Origin: Nocardia sp. CNY236
GTDB taxonomy: Bacteria; Actinomycetota; Actinomycetes; Mycobacteriales; Mycobacteriaceae
DNA: 64,000 bases
Assembly (NCBI RefSeq): GCF_000482385.1
Contig: NZ_AXVD01000016.1
Coordinates: 1-64,000 of the forward strand
Direction of reading: 5' to 3'
The notes under the pieces: model-generated
What the model was told of the DNA's origin: nothing
Seen by the model: only the letters and a program-made list of their open reading frames with translations
Database searches by the model: none
In this document: positions 11,626-20,779 of the stretch, one piece after another
Layout of the letters: each line of letters starts with the position of its first letter
How positions within the stretch are numbered: position 1 is the first letter of the stretch
Translations under genes and position numbers: made by a program

Positions 11626-12126
11626 CTACGGGGATCGGTTGCGGTGATAATGCCGGATGCGGAAGCGCAGCCCGGTGGTGGACGTCCGCCACGGCCCTGG
11701 GTCCTCTGGCCGCCATTCCGGTCGGATCGGCGGCGCGAAAGTATCGCCATCGATCGTCGCGTCGATCTCGGTGACATACAGATCGGTCGCGAGATCTACT
11801 GCAGTGCAATAGATCTCACTACCGCCGACTACCCATACGGTATCCGGGGCGGTGCGGTCGAAAGCCTCGATCACCGAACCGACACGTTCGGCTCCTTCCG
11901 CCGACCAGTCCGGTTGTCGGCTCACCACGATATTGCGGCGACCGGGGAGTGGCCGGAATTTCGCCGGCAGCGAATCCCAGGTGCGTCTGCCCATCACCAC
12001 CGAATGCCCCCACGTGACGTCCTTGAAATGCGCCATGTCTTCGGGAAGCCGCCAGGGGATGGTGTTGCGCGATCCGATCACGCCGTCCACGGTTTGCGCC
12101 CAGATCAGCCCAATCGTACGATTCAC
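11626..12126 (-). CDS. folA: Dihydrofolate reductase
   Basis: The 166-residue protein reduces dihydrofolate to tetrahydrofolate with [18 protein letters not shown], the substrate-loop [13 protein letters not shown] with the catalytic acid, [11 protein letters not shown] and WVVGGSEIY are all classical DHFR segments. It starts with GTG at 12126, whose bases overlap the thyA stop (GTGA), so the two are translationally coupled with thyA first. This thyA-dfrA pair recycles the dihydrofolate made during dTMP synthesis. The gene would also be called dfrA. Confidence 0.96.
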   Translation of the reverse strand: MNRTIGLIWAQTVDGVIGSRNTIPWRLPEDMAHFKDVTWGHSVVMGRRTWDSLPAKFRPLPGRRNIVVSRQPDWSAEGAERVGSVIEAFDRTAPDTVWVVGGSEIYCTAVDLATDLYVTEIDATIDGDTFAPPIRPEWRPEDPGPWRTSTTGLRFRIRHYHRNRSP

Positions 12127-12959
12127 ACGGCCACCGGAGCCTTGATGGCGGGGTGATGTCGGTACCCGGTCACCGCCACGTCTTCGTAGCGGTAGTCGAA
12201 CAGTGTGGTCGCCCGGTTCAGCCGCAGCTGCGGGAATGGGTACGGCGTTCTGGCCAGTTGCTCGGTGACTTGGTCGACATGGTTGTCGTAGATGTGGCAA
12301 TCGCCGCCGGTCCAGATGAACTCGCCCGGCGTCAGTTCGGTCTGTTGCGCGATCATGTGGGTCAGCAAGGCGTAGCTGGCGATATTGAACGGCACACCGA
12401 GGAACAGGTCGGCGCTGCGTTGGTAGAGCTGGCACGACAGGGTGCCGTCGGCGACATAGAATTGAAAGAACGCGTGGCACGGCGCCAATGCCATCTTGTC
12501 CAGGTCGGCGACATTCCACGCGGACACGATGATGCGTCGGGAGTCGGGGTCGCTACGCAGGGTCCGCAACACCTGGGAGATCTGATCGACGTGCTCGCCG
12601 TTCGGTGTTGGCCAGGACCGCCATTGCACGCCGTAGACCGGGCCGAGCTCGCCATGGGGATCGGCCCATTCGTCCCAGATGGTGACCCCGTGGTCGCGCA
12701 GCCAGCCGACATTGGAGTCTCCGCGTAGGAACCACAGCAATTCGTAGACGATCGACTTCAGATGGACTTTCTTGGTGGTGACCAGGGGGAAGCCCGATGC
12801 GAGGTCGTAGCGTAGTTGGTGGCCGAACAGGCTGCGGGTTCCGGTTCCGGTGCGGTCGGATTTGCTCGCCCCGGATTCCAGTACCAGCCGCAGCAGGTCT
12901 TCGTACTGGGTGTCGGGCGATTGCGCCGAATCGAGAGCGTCGTGGGCCACGCCTGGCAA
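12123..12959 (-). CDS. thyA: Thymidylate synthase ThyA
   Basis: The 278-residue enzyme methylates dUMP to dTMP using methylene-tetrahydrofolate. [12 protein letters not shown] lies at the N-terminus (folate/phosphate region), [13 protein letters not shown] carries the catalytic Cys, and [18 protein letters not shown] and [12 protein letters not shown] are canonical. Length fits the family. It opens a two-gene unit with dfrA and is divergent from cobF with only 35 bases between starts, so promoters must overlap or lie inside the genes. Confidence 0.97.
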   Translation of the reverse strand: MPGVAHDALDSAQSPDTQYEDLLRLVLESGASKSDRTGTGTRSLFGHQLRYDLASGFPLVTTKKVHLKSIVYELLWFLRGDSNVGWLRDHGVTIWDEWADPHGELGPVYGVQWRSWPTPNGEHVDQISQVLRTLRSDPDSRRIIVSAWNVADLDKMALAPCHAFFQFYVADGTLSCQLYQRSADLFLGVPFNIASYALLTHMIAQQTELTPGEFIWTGGDCHIYDNHVDQVTEQLARTPYPFPQLRLNRATTLFDYRYEDVAVTGYRHHPAIKAPVAV

Positions 12960-12994
12960 CTCTAGTCGTGCGCTGCTCTGGCAAGCTCGGCCGC

Positions 12995-13738
12995 ATGCGG
13001 AAGCTTTTCGTGATCGGGATCGGCGCCGGCGATCCCGATCAGGTCACGGTGCAGGCCATCAAGGCGATGCGGCAAGTCGAGACGTTCTTCGTCATCGGCA
13101 AGGGGGAGACGAAACACGGGCTGGTCGCTGTGCGGACGGCCATCTTGGACCAGCACATGGACCGGCCGTATCGCATCGTCTCGATCACCGACCCGCCACG
13201 CGATCGGACACCCGCGGACTATGTGGACACCGTCGCAGGCTGGCACGATCGCCGGTCGGCGGTCTTGGAGTCCGCCTTCGCCGGCGTCACGGGTGTGGGC
13301 GGAATCTTGGTGTGGGGTGATCCGGCGTTGTACGACAGCACACTGCGGATGATCCAGCGGGTGCTCGACCGGCGTGCGATGCACTTCGACTACGAGGTGA
13401 TTCCGGGTGTTACCAGTGCGCAAGCATTGGCTGCCCGACATCGCGTGGTGTTGCACGGTGTCGGTGAACCGGTGCATGTCACCACCGGTCGGCGGTTGCG
13501 TGCGGAGGGGCTCGGCGCCCACAGCACCGTGGTGATGCTGGACGGCGAGTGCTCCTTCACCGCAATATCGGGCGATGACGTGCATATCTGGTGGGGTGCG
13601 TACTTGGGGATGCCGGATGAGACATTGATCGAGGGTCCGCTGCCAGCCGTGTGCGACCAGATCGTGCGTCGCCGCGCCGAACTGCGCGACCGCAACGGCT
13701 GGATCATGGACATCTACCTGCTGCGTCGTCGGGGGTGA
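12995..13738 (+). CDS. cobF: Precorrin-6A synthase (deacetylating) CobF
   Basis: The 247-residue SAM-dependent tetrapyrrole methylase acts in aerobic cobalamin synthesis, performing C-1 methylation and acetyl release from precorrin-5. It shows [17 protein letters not shown] at the N-terminus (the GxGxGxx methylase loop), [14 protein letters not shown] near residue 105 and [15 protein letters not shown] near residue 140, all typical of CobF rather than of other methylases. The ATG at 12995 was chosen because the frame upstream runs into thyA. No other cobalamin gene is nearby. The stop is embedded in a 14-base tandem repeat. Confidence 0.92.
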   Translation: MRKLFVIGIGAGDPDQVTVQAIKAMRQVETFFVIGKGETKHGLVAVRTAILDQHMDRPYRIVSITDPPRDRTPADYVDTVAGWHDRRSAVLESAFAGVTGVGGILVWGDPALYDSTLRMIQRVLDRRAMHFDYEVIPGVTSAQALAARHRVVLHGVGEPVHVTTGRRLRAEGLGAHSTVVMLDGECSFTAISGDDVHIWWGAYLGMPDETLIEGPLPAVCDQIVRRRAELRDRNGWIMDIYLLRRRG

Positions 13739-13766
13739 GTCGTCGGGGGTGAGTCGTCGGGGGTGA
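13725..13766 (+). repeat. 14-bp tandem repeat x3 at cobF stop
   Basis: Three exact head-to-tail copies of GTCGTCGGGGGTGA occur at 13725-13738, 13739-13752 and 13753-13766. The first copy ends with the cobF stop codon, so each duplicate carries a TGA at the same place. The arrangement looks like slipped-strand duplication of the gene terminus. It is not a transcription hairpin. Confidence 0.95.
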
Positions 13767-13824
13767 GCACACGCCAAGCCAGGAGAACCAACCGATCGTC
13801 GGGGTGGCTCGGTAGTCTGAGTGG

Positions 13825-14694
13825 GTGCCAGAGCTACCCGAGGTGGAGGCGTTGGCGCAGTTCCTGCGGGAGCATGCGGTCGGCGCGGTGGTCGGGCGGA
13901 TCGACGTGGCTGCGCTCAGCGTGGTCAAGACCTTCGCGCCGCCGGTGAGCGTGTTGTCCGGGTGCGATGTGACCGAGGCGGGCCGTTGGGGCAAATTCCT
14001 GGGCCTTCGATGCGATGGGCTCTGGCTGGTTACGCACCTGTCGCGGGGTGGGTGGCTGCGCTGGGTCGACGAACCCAACCCGACTCCGCCGAAACCGGGT
14101 GGTAAGAGTCCGCTCGCGCTGCGCGTACATTTGTTCACACCCGCCGCAGCCACACCCGCGTTCGATTTGACCGAAGCCGGGACGAAGAAGCGAATGGCGG
14201 TCTATGTCGTGGCGCAGCCGGAGGAGGTGCCCGGCATCGCCCGGCTCGGGCCGGACGCATCGACCGTGACCGAAGGTCAGTTCGCCGACATCCTGGCCGG
14301 CACCGCGCAGCGGGTCAAAACCGTGCTCGTCGACCAGACGCTGGTGGCGGGGATAGGCAACGCCTACTCCGACGAGATCTTGCATATGGCGCGAATCTCG
14401 CCGTTCGCCAGGACGAACACCTTGGACGCCGAGAAAGTGGCCGAGTTGTACACCGCTATGCGGGCCATACTCACCGATGCTGTGCAGCGGTCGGTAGGCC
14501 AGGATGCGGCCCGCCTCAAAGGCGAGAAGCGCTCCGGCATGCGGGTCCACGCACGCACCGGACTGCCATGCCCGGTGTGCGGAGCCACCGTGCGCGAGGT
14601 CTCCTATTCCGAGCGGTCCTTCCAATACTGTCCGACCTGTCAGACCGGCGGCAAGGTGCTCGCCGACCGCAGGCTGTCCCGGTTGCTGAAGTAG
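13825..14694 (+). CDS. Fpg/Nei family DNA glycosylase/AP lyase
   Basis: This 289-residue base-excision repair enzyme starts with GTG followed by P-E-L-P-E-V-E, the N-terminal Pro nucleophile and Glu of the Fpg/Nei family. The H2TH region contains VLVDQTLVAGIGNAYSDEIL. The C-terminal zinc finger is CPVC-x16-CPTC followed by GGKVLADRRLSR. The spacer and the K-G-E-K-R-S-G segment resemble actinobacterial Fpg-like proteins distinct from MutM itself, so it is left as family level. The gene ends 10 bases from the convergent esterase gene. Confidence 0.93.
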   Translation: MPELPEVEALAQFLREHAVGAVVGRIDVAALSVVKTFAPPVSVLSGCDVTEAGRWGKFLGLRCDGLWLVTHLSRGGWLRWVDEPNPTPPKPGGKSPLALRVHLFTPAAATPAFDLTEAGTKKRMAVYVVAQPEEVPGIARLGPDASTVTEGQFADILAGTAQRVKTVLVDQTLVAGIGNAYSDEILHMARISPFARTNTLDAEKVAELYTAMRAILTDAVQRSVGQDAARLKGEKRSGMRVHARTGLPCPVCGATVREVSYSERSFQYCPTCQTGGKVLADRRLSRLLK

Positions 14695-14703
14695 TCGCTG
14701 GAC

Positions 14704-16218
14704 TCACACCAGCGACGGGACGCGCACACCCTGCCAGGCGAGTCTCTTTTCCTGATTCGGGTCGTGTTCCACGCGGGTGGGGTAGTCGATGACCAAGGTC
14801 GATCTGCGGGCTTCGGTATAGGCCGGCCAGGAAGGCAGTGGAGAACCGGTGTGCGCGAAGGCGAGCCAGTTTCCTTGGAACTGCTCGGTAACCGCTCGTA
14901 GGCCACGGCGGCCGCCGGCTACGGTCAGCGCCCGCCCGGCGGTGGTGTCGGCGCCGCCGAAGACCGGGATGAGATCGGTCGCGTGCGTGGCGCCGAGCCC
15001 TGCCAGATGTAGCGCGCGTGGGGCGAAGTCGTAACGGTAGGCGTAGGTCGGCGCGTGCCGGCTGTGCCCCTCCATGATCCTCACCGAAGGGCGCCAGAAC
15101 GTGAAATCGCCCCCAGCCGCGATCGCGGCACTGGGCCGAGGGTAGTCGGGGTACACAGCGGCGATGCGAGATTCGGCGTCGGTGGAACGAGCGAGCGCCG
15201 CGCGGAGCCGATCCGGTGTGGTGGGCAGCTTGTCGGTGAACTTGGGGAACAGTGCGCCTTCATCTCGAGTCGTACCGATGATCAGCGGAACTCGATGTGC
15301 GGAACCATCAACTATGGCATCGATCGGCGCGCTCGGGAGGAACTCGCCGTCCACGACCGGGCAGGCGGGGAACAGGCCTGGATGTTCGCCCAGCACCCGA
15401 CCGATGGTGTGATCGACCGCGCGGCGAATGTCGTTGGCGGTCTGCGTGCGTAGTGCGATGTGTGCGGTGTCCGGCGTTGCCCCCAGCGCTGTGACACATC
15501 GGCGGGCGAAGGCACGAGCCTCGGCGCCGGTCATTGCCCAGTCGGCGGGCGCGCTTTGCGCGATAGCCCGGTGGAACAGGCCTTTCGCCGCCGGGGTGGC
15601 CAGGAGACTGAGCACCGCGTGTGCGCCGGCGGATTCACCGAAGATCGTCACATTGTCGGGATCGCCGCCGAAGGCCGCGATATTGGTGCGCACCCACCGC
15701 AGCGCGGCGACCTGGTCGCGCAGCCCCAGGTTGGTTTCGAACGGGTGGCGCGTCGTGCCGAACTCACCGAAATCGACATACCCGAAGGCGCCCAGTCGGT
15801 AGTTCAGCGACACGACGACCACATCACCGCGCGCCGCCAAGTGGGCGCCGGAATACAGTTCCAGTGCCGAAGTGCCGAAGACGTACCCGCCGCCGTGGAT
15901 GAACACCAGCACTGGCCGCGCAGTCGCGACCGGTATCGCGGGAGCAGTGACATTCAATGTCAGCGCATCTTCGCTGGTCGGCTGGTGAGTGCGCAACCCG
16001 ATCCGTGCCCCTGCACGGTGCTGCATCGCAGCGTTGGCGTACTGCGTGGCCGACCGGATACCAGACCAGGGCTCGACCGGCTGGGGAGCGCGAAACCGTA
16101 AGTCCCCCAGTGGAGCAGCCGCATACGGAATGGATCGCCAGCGAAGTACGTGGCGGCCACAGCGGCCGCGTACTACTCCGTCGGCGGTTGCGGTATCTAC
16201 TGTTGCCGGCATTTCCAA
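14704..16218 (-). CDS. Type-B carboxylesterase/lipase
   Basis: The 504-residue alpha/beta hydrolase is of the carboxylesterase type-B (p-nitrobenzyl esterase) family. The oxyanion region VFIHGGGYVFG lies near residue 105. The nucleophile elbow FGESAGAHAV lies near residue 190, an acid candidate lies in TTRDEGALFPK near residue 315, and the His candidate lies in THATDLIPVFGG near residue 410. No signal peptide is evident, so it is probably cytosolic. It is last in a same-strand series after an enoyl-CoA hydratase and a condensation-fold protein, with 165 bases before it. The natural ester is unknown. Confidence 0.93.
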   Translation of the reverse strand: MEMPATVDTATADGVVRGRCGRHVLRWRSIPYAAAPLGDLRFRAPQPVEPWSGIRSATQYANAAMQHRAGARIGLRTHQPTSEDALTLNVTAPAIPVATARPVLVFIHGGGYVFGTSALELYSGAHLAARGDVVVVSLNYRLGAFGYVDFGEFGTTRHPFETNLGLRDQVAALRWVRTNIAAFGGDPDNVTIFGESAGAHAVLSLLATPAAKGLFHRAIAQSAPADWAMTGAEARAFARRCVTALGATPDTAHIALRTQTANDIRRAVDHTIGRVLGEHPGLFPACPVVDGEFLPSAPIDAIVDGSAHRVPLIIGTTRDEGALFPKFTDKLPTTPDRLRAALARSTDAESRIAAVYPDYPRPSAAIAAGGDFTFWRPSVRIMEGHSRHAPTYAYRYDFAPRALHLAGLGATHATDLIPVFGGADTTAGRALTVAGGRRGLRAVTEQFQGNWLAFAHTGSPLPSWPAYTEARRSTLVIDYPTRVEHDPNQEKRLAWQGVRVPSLV

Positions 16219-16383
16219 TCACACTTGCATCGTGTCGGGGTGGGCATGTCTACCATCTACCGTGCCATACGGCGCAGCGGGGCCGCACGGTTCACGGCGT
16301 GATCTCATGGCGACCTGCCCCGCAGTGGCGTGACCCGCACGTCCGGGTGCCGCGACCCCTCCGGGGCGGTCGCGTGCTGCCAT

Positions 16384-17637
16384 TCACCACGCGCGCGGAT
16401 GCAACCCTGCAGCCGTTGCCGTGTCCAGTGCCAGCTTGCGCAGGGCGGACGCGGACTCGACCCGGGCCGGATCCAGGCTCACCAGGCTCAGCACGTAGTC
16501 GTCCCCGATGCGGCACAGGTAGCCTGCGAGTCTCTTGCGCGGCAGCTGTGCGGGGGTGAGGCCGGGGTTGATGCCGCGAGCGGCGATACCCGTGCAGCGG
16601 TGTGGCCCCAACGCTCGCAACGAGGCGGGCAGCGTTCCGATGTTGGAACACAGGATGTCCAGGTCGCCCACCCCTTTGGACAGCGCATGAGCCCAGCGGT
16701 CCGGGACCACCTGGAGTAGTTCTTCGGGCATACCGCCCGGTGCGGATATGCGACGCTGGTAGGCGGAACGGGCCGAGGCGCGGATCGTGCCGGGCGTATC
16801 GGTCCGCACGATCGAGATCTGTGTCGTCGCGATGTCGTTGTCGACGCTCGGTGTGGCGCGGGTCTCGACGGGCAAGGTGGCCCCGATCGTCTCGCCGGGG
16901 AATCCGCTGGTCCACAGCACCGTCGCGACAAGGTAGATGAACAGGCTGTTGGTGGTGCCGTGGTGGTTGTCGGCGACCTGATTCCATTCCGCCACCGAGC
17001 ATTGCAGGATCGCGCCATGTGTCGACCTGTCGTCGGCCGCCCCGAGTTCTCGGCTTCGGGTCGGTGCGGCAGGTATGCGCGGTATCCCGTGCCGCAGCGC
17101 CGTGATCGTTCCGCGTAGGACCGCCCACCATTGTCGTCGGGCGTCGGACCAATCCGATTCTCGCGCACGCGGATCGGAGGGTGGTACCACACCACCCGAC
17201 AGCGCGTCGTCGGCGGCGAATGCCAGGGCACGTCCATCGGCCAGCGTGTGGGAACAGGTCAGACAGACGACCGAGCCACCGTCGTCGAGCGGGGCGGTCG
17301 AAAGCCGCCATCCAGGACCGTATTCCGGATCGAGTCCCTCGCCTTGGGCATCGGCCCAGTCGAGTAGTTCGGTGACCCGGAGGACGCCTGGCGCCTGAGT
17401 GATCGGGTATGCGCGAACGTTCGGTTGCCAGGATCGGCGAGCGCCCGGCACTCGCGGCCGAACGACTCTGCGTGCCAGCGGCCCGGTCCGCAGGGCGTCG
17501 TATAGGCCCTCGAGCACCTGGGCGTCGACCCGATCGGCTGTTCGCCACAGACCTTGCAGGACAATCGGCGCACCCAGTCCGCGGTGGGAACGCAGGAACA
17601 TGTCATCGAGGACGCTGAGCCGACCGGTCGAGTTCAC
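16384..17637 (-). CDS. Condensation/acyltransferase-fold protein (WS/DGAT- or PapA-like)
   Basis: The 417-residue protein shows the layout of CoA-dependent acyltransferases of the condensation superfamily: an N-terminal LSVLDDMFLRS, a histidine motif reading SHTLADG (positions 2-7 of HHxxxDG with the first His replaced by Ser), and a C-terminal QLPRKRLAGYLCRIGDDYVLSL segment. Start GTG at 17637 overlaps the enoyl-CoA hydratase stop (GTGA), implying coupled translation and a related acyl-CoA substrate. The acceptor is not predictable. It could be a wax-ester/acylglycerol-type or polyketide-associated acyltransferase. Confidence 0.75.
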   Translation of the reverse strand: MNSTGRLSVLDDMFLRSHRGLGAPIVLQGLWRTADRVDAQVLEGLYDALRTGPLARRVVRPRVPGARRSWQPNVRAYPITQAPGVLRVTELLDWADAQGEGLDPEYGPGWRLSTAPLDDGGSVVCLTCSHTLADGRALAFAADDALSGGVVPPSDPRARESDWSDARRQWWAVLRGTITALRHGIPRIPAAPTRSRELGAADDRSTHGAILQCSVAEWNQVADNHHGTTNSLFIYLVATVLWTSGFPGETIGATLPVETRATPSVDNDIATTQISIVRTDTPGTIRASARSAYQRRISAPGGMPEELLQVVPDRWAHALSKGVGDLDILCSNIGTLPASLRALGPHRCTGIAARGINPGLTPAQLPRKRLAGYLCRIGDDYVLSLVSLDPARVESASALRKLALDTATAAGLHPRAW

Positions 17638-18395
17638 GCGCGAACGCCGTGTCTGCCTGCGCCGGCAGCGAACCGCCCGGCGCCTTCGAGCGCGCCGTTG
17701 GCCAGCGCGACCCTGCCATGGCGCAATTCGTTGCGCAGTGCGTCCTGTTCGTTCATCCCATCCTGCTCGAGCAGCGACAATCGGTCGGTGCGCAGGCAGG
17801 TCTGCGGTAATGCGGCCAGTTCGACAGCGAGCTCTTCCGCGGCGGTACGGGACGTACCGGGGGGCACCACTCGGTTCACCAATCCCATGTGTAGCGCTTC
17901 GTCGGCGTCGACGGCACGCCCGGTGAGGATCAGATCCATTGCGCGGCCGGCGCCCACGATGCGCGGCAGTCGGACGGTGCCGCCATCGATGAGCGGAACG
18001 CCCCAGCGGCGACAGAATACGCCAAAGGTACTGTCGCGCTCGGCAATCCGTAGATCGCACCACAGCGCGAGTTCGAGTCCGCCGGCCACCGCGTATCCGG
18101 AGATGGCGGCGATCACCGGTTTGGACAGCCGCATCCGGGTTGGTCCCATCGGGCCGTCGCCGTCATCGGTGACCGGGTTGGCGCGTTCGGTACCGAGCGC
18201 CTTCAGGTCGGCGCCGGCGCAGAATGTGCCTCCGTCGCCCCACAAGACGGCGACTGCCGCGTTGGGGTCGGCATCGAACTCGTCGAAAGCGGAGGCGAGT
18301 GCGGCGGCGGTGGGTCCGTCGACGGCGTTGCGCGCTTCCGGCCGGTGCAAGATCACGGTGGTCACGGGTCCGTTGCGTTCGGTCGATACGCTCAT
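17634..18395 (-). CDS. Enoyl-CoA hydratase/isomerase family protein
   Basis: This crotonase-fold protein of about 253 residues has the oxyanion-hole segments GTFCAGADLKAL and AVAGGLELALWCDLRIA, with the usual C-terminal GLVNRVVPPG. In crotonases the Glu pair sits after GG-x-E-L-A and near the IDGGTVRLPRIVG segment. Here the second position reads D rather than E, which suggests a non-hydratase activity or altered chemistry. The start at 18395 (MSVSTERN) is preferred over ATG at 18407 or 18446. It is divergent from the TetR gene and shares its palindromic operator region. Confidence 0.9.
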   Translation of the reverse strand: MSVSTERNGPVTTVILHRPEARNAVDGPTAAALASAFDEFDADPNAAVAVLWGDGGTFCAGADLKALGTERANPVTDDGDGPMGPTRMRLSKPVIAAISGYAVAGGLELALWCDLRIAERDSTFGVFCRRWGVPLIDGGTVRLPRIVGAGRAMDLILTGRAVDADEALHMGLVNRVVPPGTSRTAAEELAVELAALPQTCLRTDRLSLLEQDGMNEQDALRNELRHGRVALANGALEGAGRFAAGAGRHGVRA

Positions 18396-18428
18396 CTGCT
18401 CGACCATACGGTGTGAGAGCACCATTGC

Positions 18429-18453
18429 GTGAAGAAATGAATTCATGCTTCAC
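18429..18453. promoter_or_regulatory. Palindromic putative TetR operator
   Basis: GTGAAG (18429-18434) and CTTCAC (18448-18453) are perfect inverted arms, and ATGAATTCAT (18437-18446) is itself a perfect palindrome between them. The element lies between the divergent enoyl-CoA hydratase and TetR starts and overlaps the most upstream possible ATG of the regulator. Its size and symmetry fit a dimer-binding TetR operator. Binding is inferred. Confidence 0.65.
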
Positions 18454-18460
18454 TTCTTGT

Positions 18461-19111
18461 GTGGCGTATCGAAGAACTGCCGCCGTGCAGGCCCGTCTGG
18501 ATGCGCAGGCGGGAGCCATCGTGCAGGCTGCGGTCACGGTGCTGTCCCGCGGGGGATATGCGGCGCTCTCCATGGCCGCGGTCGCAGCGGAAGCCAGCTT
18601 GGCCACCGGAACCGTCTACAAGAACTTCGACGGCAAGGCCGATCTGGTGCGCGCGGTCTTTCGCAGTGTCGTCGCACGGGAGGTCGCCGTCGTAGCAGCG
18701 GCCGGTGCCAATGGCACCGGCATCGAACGCGTGAGCGCAGCGGTGGAAACCTTTGCCGGTCGGGCGTTGAAGAATCCCCAATTGGCGTATGTGTTGCTCG
18801 TCGAACCAGTCGACGCCATCGTCGATGCCGAACGGTTGCGTTTTCGACAAGCGTTCGCCGACAAGTTGGCGTCGGCGGTCGCGGAGGGGGTTGCGCGCAG
18901 CGAACTCCCTGCGCAAGATCCGCGTATCAGCGCGGCCGCGTTGGTCGGCGGGATTGCCGAAGTGCTGGTCGGTCCGCTCGCCGAAGCTCCACATGAAGAA
19001 TTCGTCGTCCCCGAACTCGTCGCTTTCGCGATACGTGCGCTGGGTGTGCGTGAAGATCCGGGCGCCGCCAGCGCTCGGCTGGAATCAGGAGGATCAGATG
19101 CAGACGCATGA
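18461..19111 (+). CDS. TetR/AcrR-family transcriptional regulator
   Basis: The protein is about 216 residues. The N-terminal helix-turn-helix reads ALSMAAVAAEASLATGTVYKNFDGKADLVRAVF, given here as the conserved layout (helices plus the typical GTVYxxF recognition and K-x-x-L-V segments). The C-terminal ligand domain is helical and undefined. The GTG at 18461 is taken as start because an upstream ATG at 18437 lies inside the palindromic operator; the ATG would add eight residues. Its 3' end overlaps the acyl-CoA dehydrogenase start by 14 bases, so it probably autoregulates and controls that gene and the divergent acyl-CoA operon. Confidence 0.9.
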   Translation: MAYRRTAAVQARLDAQAGAIVQAAVTVLSRGGYAALSMAAVAAEASLATGTVYKNFDGKADLVRAVFRSVVAREVAVVAAAGANGTGIERVSAAVETFAGRALKNPQLAYVLLVEPVDAIVDAERLRFRQAFADKLASAVAEGVARSELPAQDPRISAAALVGGIAEVLVGPLAEAPHEEFVVPELVAFAIRALGVREDPGAASARLESGGSDADA

Positions 19112-20717
19112 AGTCTTCAATCAGGTGCCCGACATCGTGCCGTACGACGTCGCGCGCAACCCGGCGCTGATCGAAGGTTTGCACCGCGAGGGCGCGGGCT
19201 GGGCCGAATCCGAGTTACACGCACTCGGCGCTCTCGCCGGGGGCGCCGAGGCGCAGGAGTGGGGCAGGCTGGCCAATCGATACCCGCCGGTGTTGCAGAC
19301 CCACGACCGGTTCGGACACCGCATCGACGAGGTGGAATTCCATCCGCACTACCACGACTTGATGCGGGTCGCCGTCGAACACGGACTCCACGCCGCGCCC
19401 TGGCTGGACGAACGTCCGGGGGCACACGTGGCGCGTGCGGCGAAGTTCTACACCTGGGGCGCTGCCGACGCCGGCCACCTGTGTCCGATCTCGATGACCT
19501 ATGCGGTGGTGCCCGCGCTGCGGCGCCACCCGGAACTGGCCGCGAAATACGAGCCTCTGCTCGCTTCCCGGAGTTACGAATTCGGACTGCGCGAGCCTTC
19601 GACCAAGGCTGGACTCATCGCGGGCATGTCGATGACCGAGAAGCAGGGCGGCTCGGACGTGCGCGCCAACACCACCACCGCAACACCTCGGCCGGATGGC
19701 TCGTATCACATCGTCGGTCACAAGTGGTTCACTTCCGCACCCATGTCGGATCTGTTCCTCACCCTGGCCCAGGCTCCCGGCGGACTGTCCTGTTTCCTCC
19801 TGCCCCGGATACTGCCGGACGGCTCCCGCAACCGGCTGCGCATCCAACGGCTCAAGGACAAGCTCGGCAACCATTCGAACGCATCCTCGGAACTCGAATA
19901 CGAGAACGCGGTCGGCTGGCTGGTAGGTGCAGAGGGCGCCGGGATCAAGACGGTCATCGAGATGGTGAACATGACGAGGCTGGACTGCGTGATCGGCTCC
20001 TCGACCGTCATGCGGACCGGAACGGTAGCCGCCGTGCACCACGCTCGACATCGTGACGCGTTCGGCGCCAAGCTGATCGATCAGCCTGCCATGCGCAATG
20101 TATTGGCCGATCTGGTGATCGAATCGGACGCGGCGACCACGGTGATGATGCGCTTGGCCGGGGCCGTCGATCGAGCGTCTACGGACCCGGCCGAAGCGGC
20201 GGTGCGGCGCATTGCCCTGGCGGTCACCAAATACTGGGTCTGCAAGCGAGCGCCGGCACATTCGGCCGAGGCGCTGGAATGCCTGGGCGGGAACGGGTAC
20301 GCCGAGGAATCCGGTATGCCGCGGGTGTATCGGGAGGCGCCGTTGATGTCCATTTGGGAGGGGTCGGGCAATGTCGCGGCGCTGGACGCATTACGGGCGA
20401 TGGGGCGCCAGCCCGAGACCGTCGAGGCGTACTTCGATGAAGTATCGCTGGCGAAAGGCCAGGATCCCCGGCTCGACGACGCGATCACGCGGGTTGGCAA
20501 GGAGTTGTCGGACTTCACCGACGTCGAATACCGTGCCCGGCGAGTCGTCGAGTTGATGGCGTTGGTGCTTCAGGGCGCGCAACTGGTTCGGCATGGTCAC
20601 CCGGCCGTTGCCGACGCATTCTGCGCTACCCGGCTCGGTGACGACTGGGGTATCGCCTTCGGCACGTTGCCGACCGGCGTCGACACCCGCGCGATCATCG
20701 AGCGCGCATTCACCTGA
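19098..20717 (+). CDS. Acyl-CoA dehydrogenase, AidB-like
   Basis: This 539-residue FAD-dependent acyl-CoA dehydrogenase superfamily member is longer than the usual 380-400 residues, matching the AidB branch. Indicative segments are the AidB-type N-terminal AGHLCPISMTYAVVPALR near residue 135, MTEKQGGSDVRANTT (flavin-binding loop) near 180, and ECLGGNGY and PLMSIWEGSGN (AidB signature) near 395-425. Start ATG 19098 has AGGAGG 5 bases upstream and overlaps the TetR gene. E. coli AidB is linked to alkylation stress, but actinobacterial homologues may act on branched or unusual acyl-CoAs. The substrate here is unknown. Confidence 0.92.
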   Translation: MQTHEVFNQVPDIVPYDVARNPALIEGLHREGAGWAESELHALGALAGGAEAQEWGRLANRYPPVLQTHDRFGHRIDEVEFHPHYHDLMRVAVEHGLHAAPWLDERPGAHVARAAKFYTWGAADAGHLCPISMTYAVVPALRRHPELAAKYEPLLASRSYEFGLREPSTKAGLIAGMSMTEKQGGSDVRANTTTATPRPDGSYHIVGHKWFTSAPMSDLFLTLAQAPGGLSCFLLPRILPDGSRNRLRIQRLKDKLGNHSNASSELEYENAVGWLVGAEGAGIKTVIEMVNMTRLDCVIGSSTVMRTGTVAAVHHARHRDAFGAKLIDQPAMRNVLADLVIESDAATTVMMRLAGAVDRASTDPAEAAVRRIALAVTKYWVCKRAPAHSAEALECLGGNGYAEESGMPRVYREAPLMSIWEGSGNVAALDALRAMGRQPETVEAYFDEVSLAKGQDPRLDDAITRVGKELSDFTDVEYRARRVVELMALVLQGAQLVRHGHPAVADAFCATRLGDDWGIAFGTLPTGVDTRAIIERAFT

Positions 20718-20779
20718 CCCGGACGGTTGCGCAGCTCGCGGGCGTTTTGTGGGCGAGCCGGACCGCCCCCACAGGGCGG

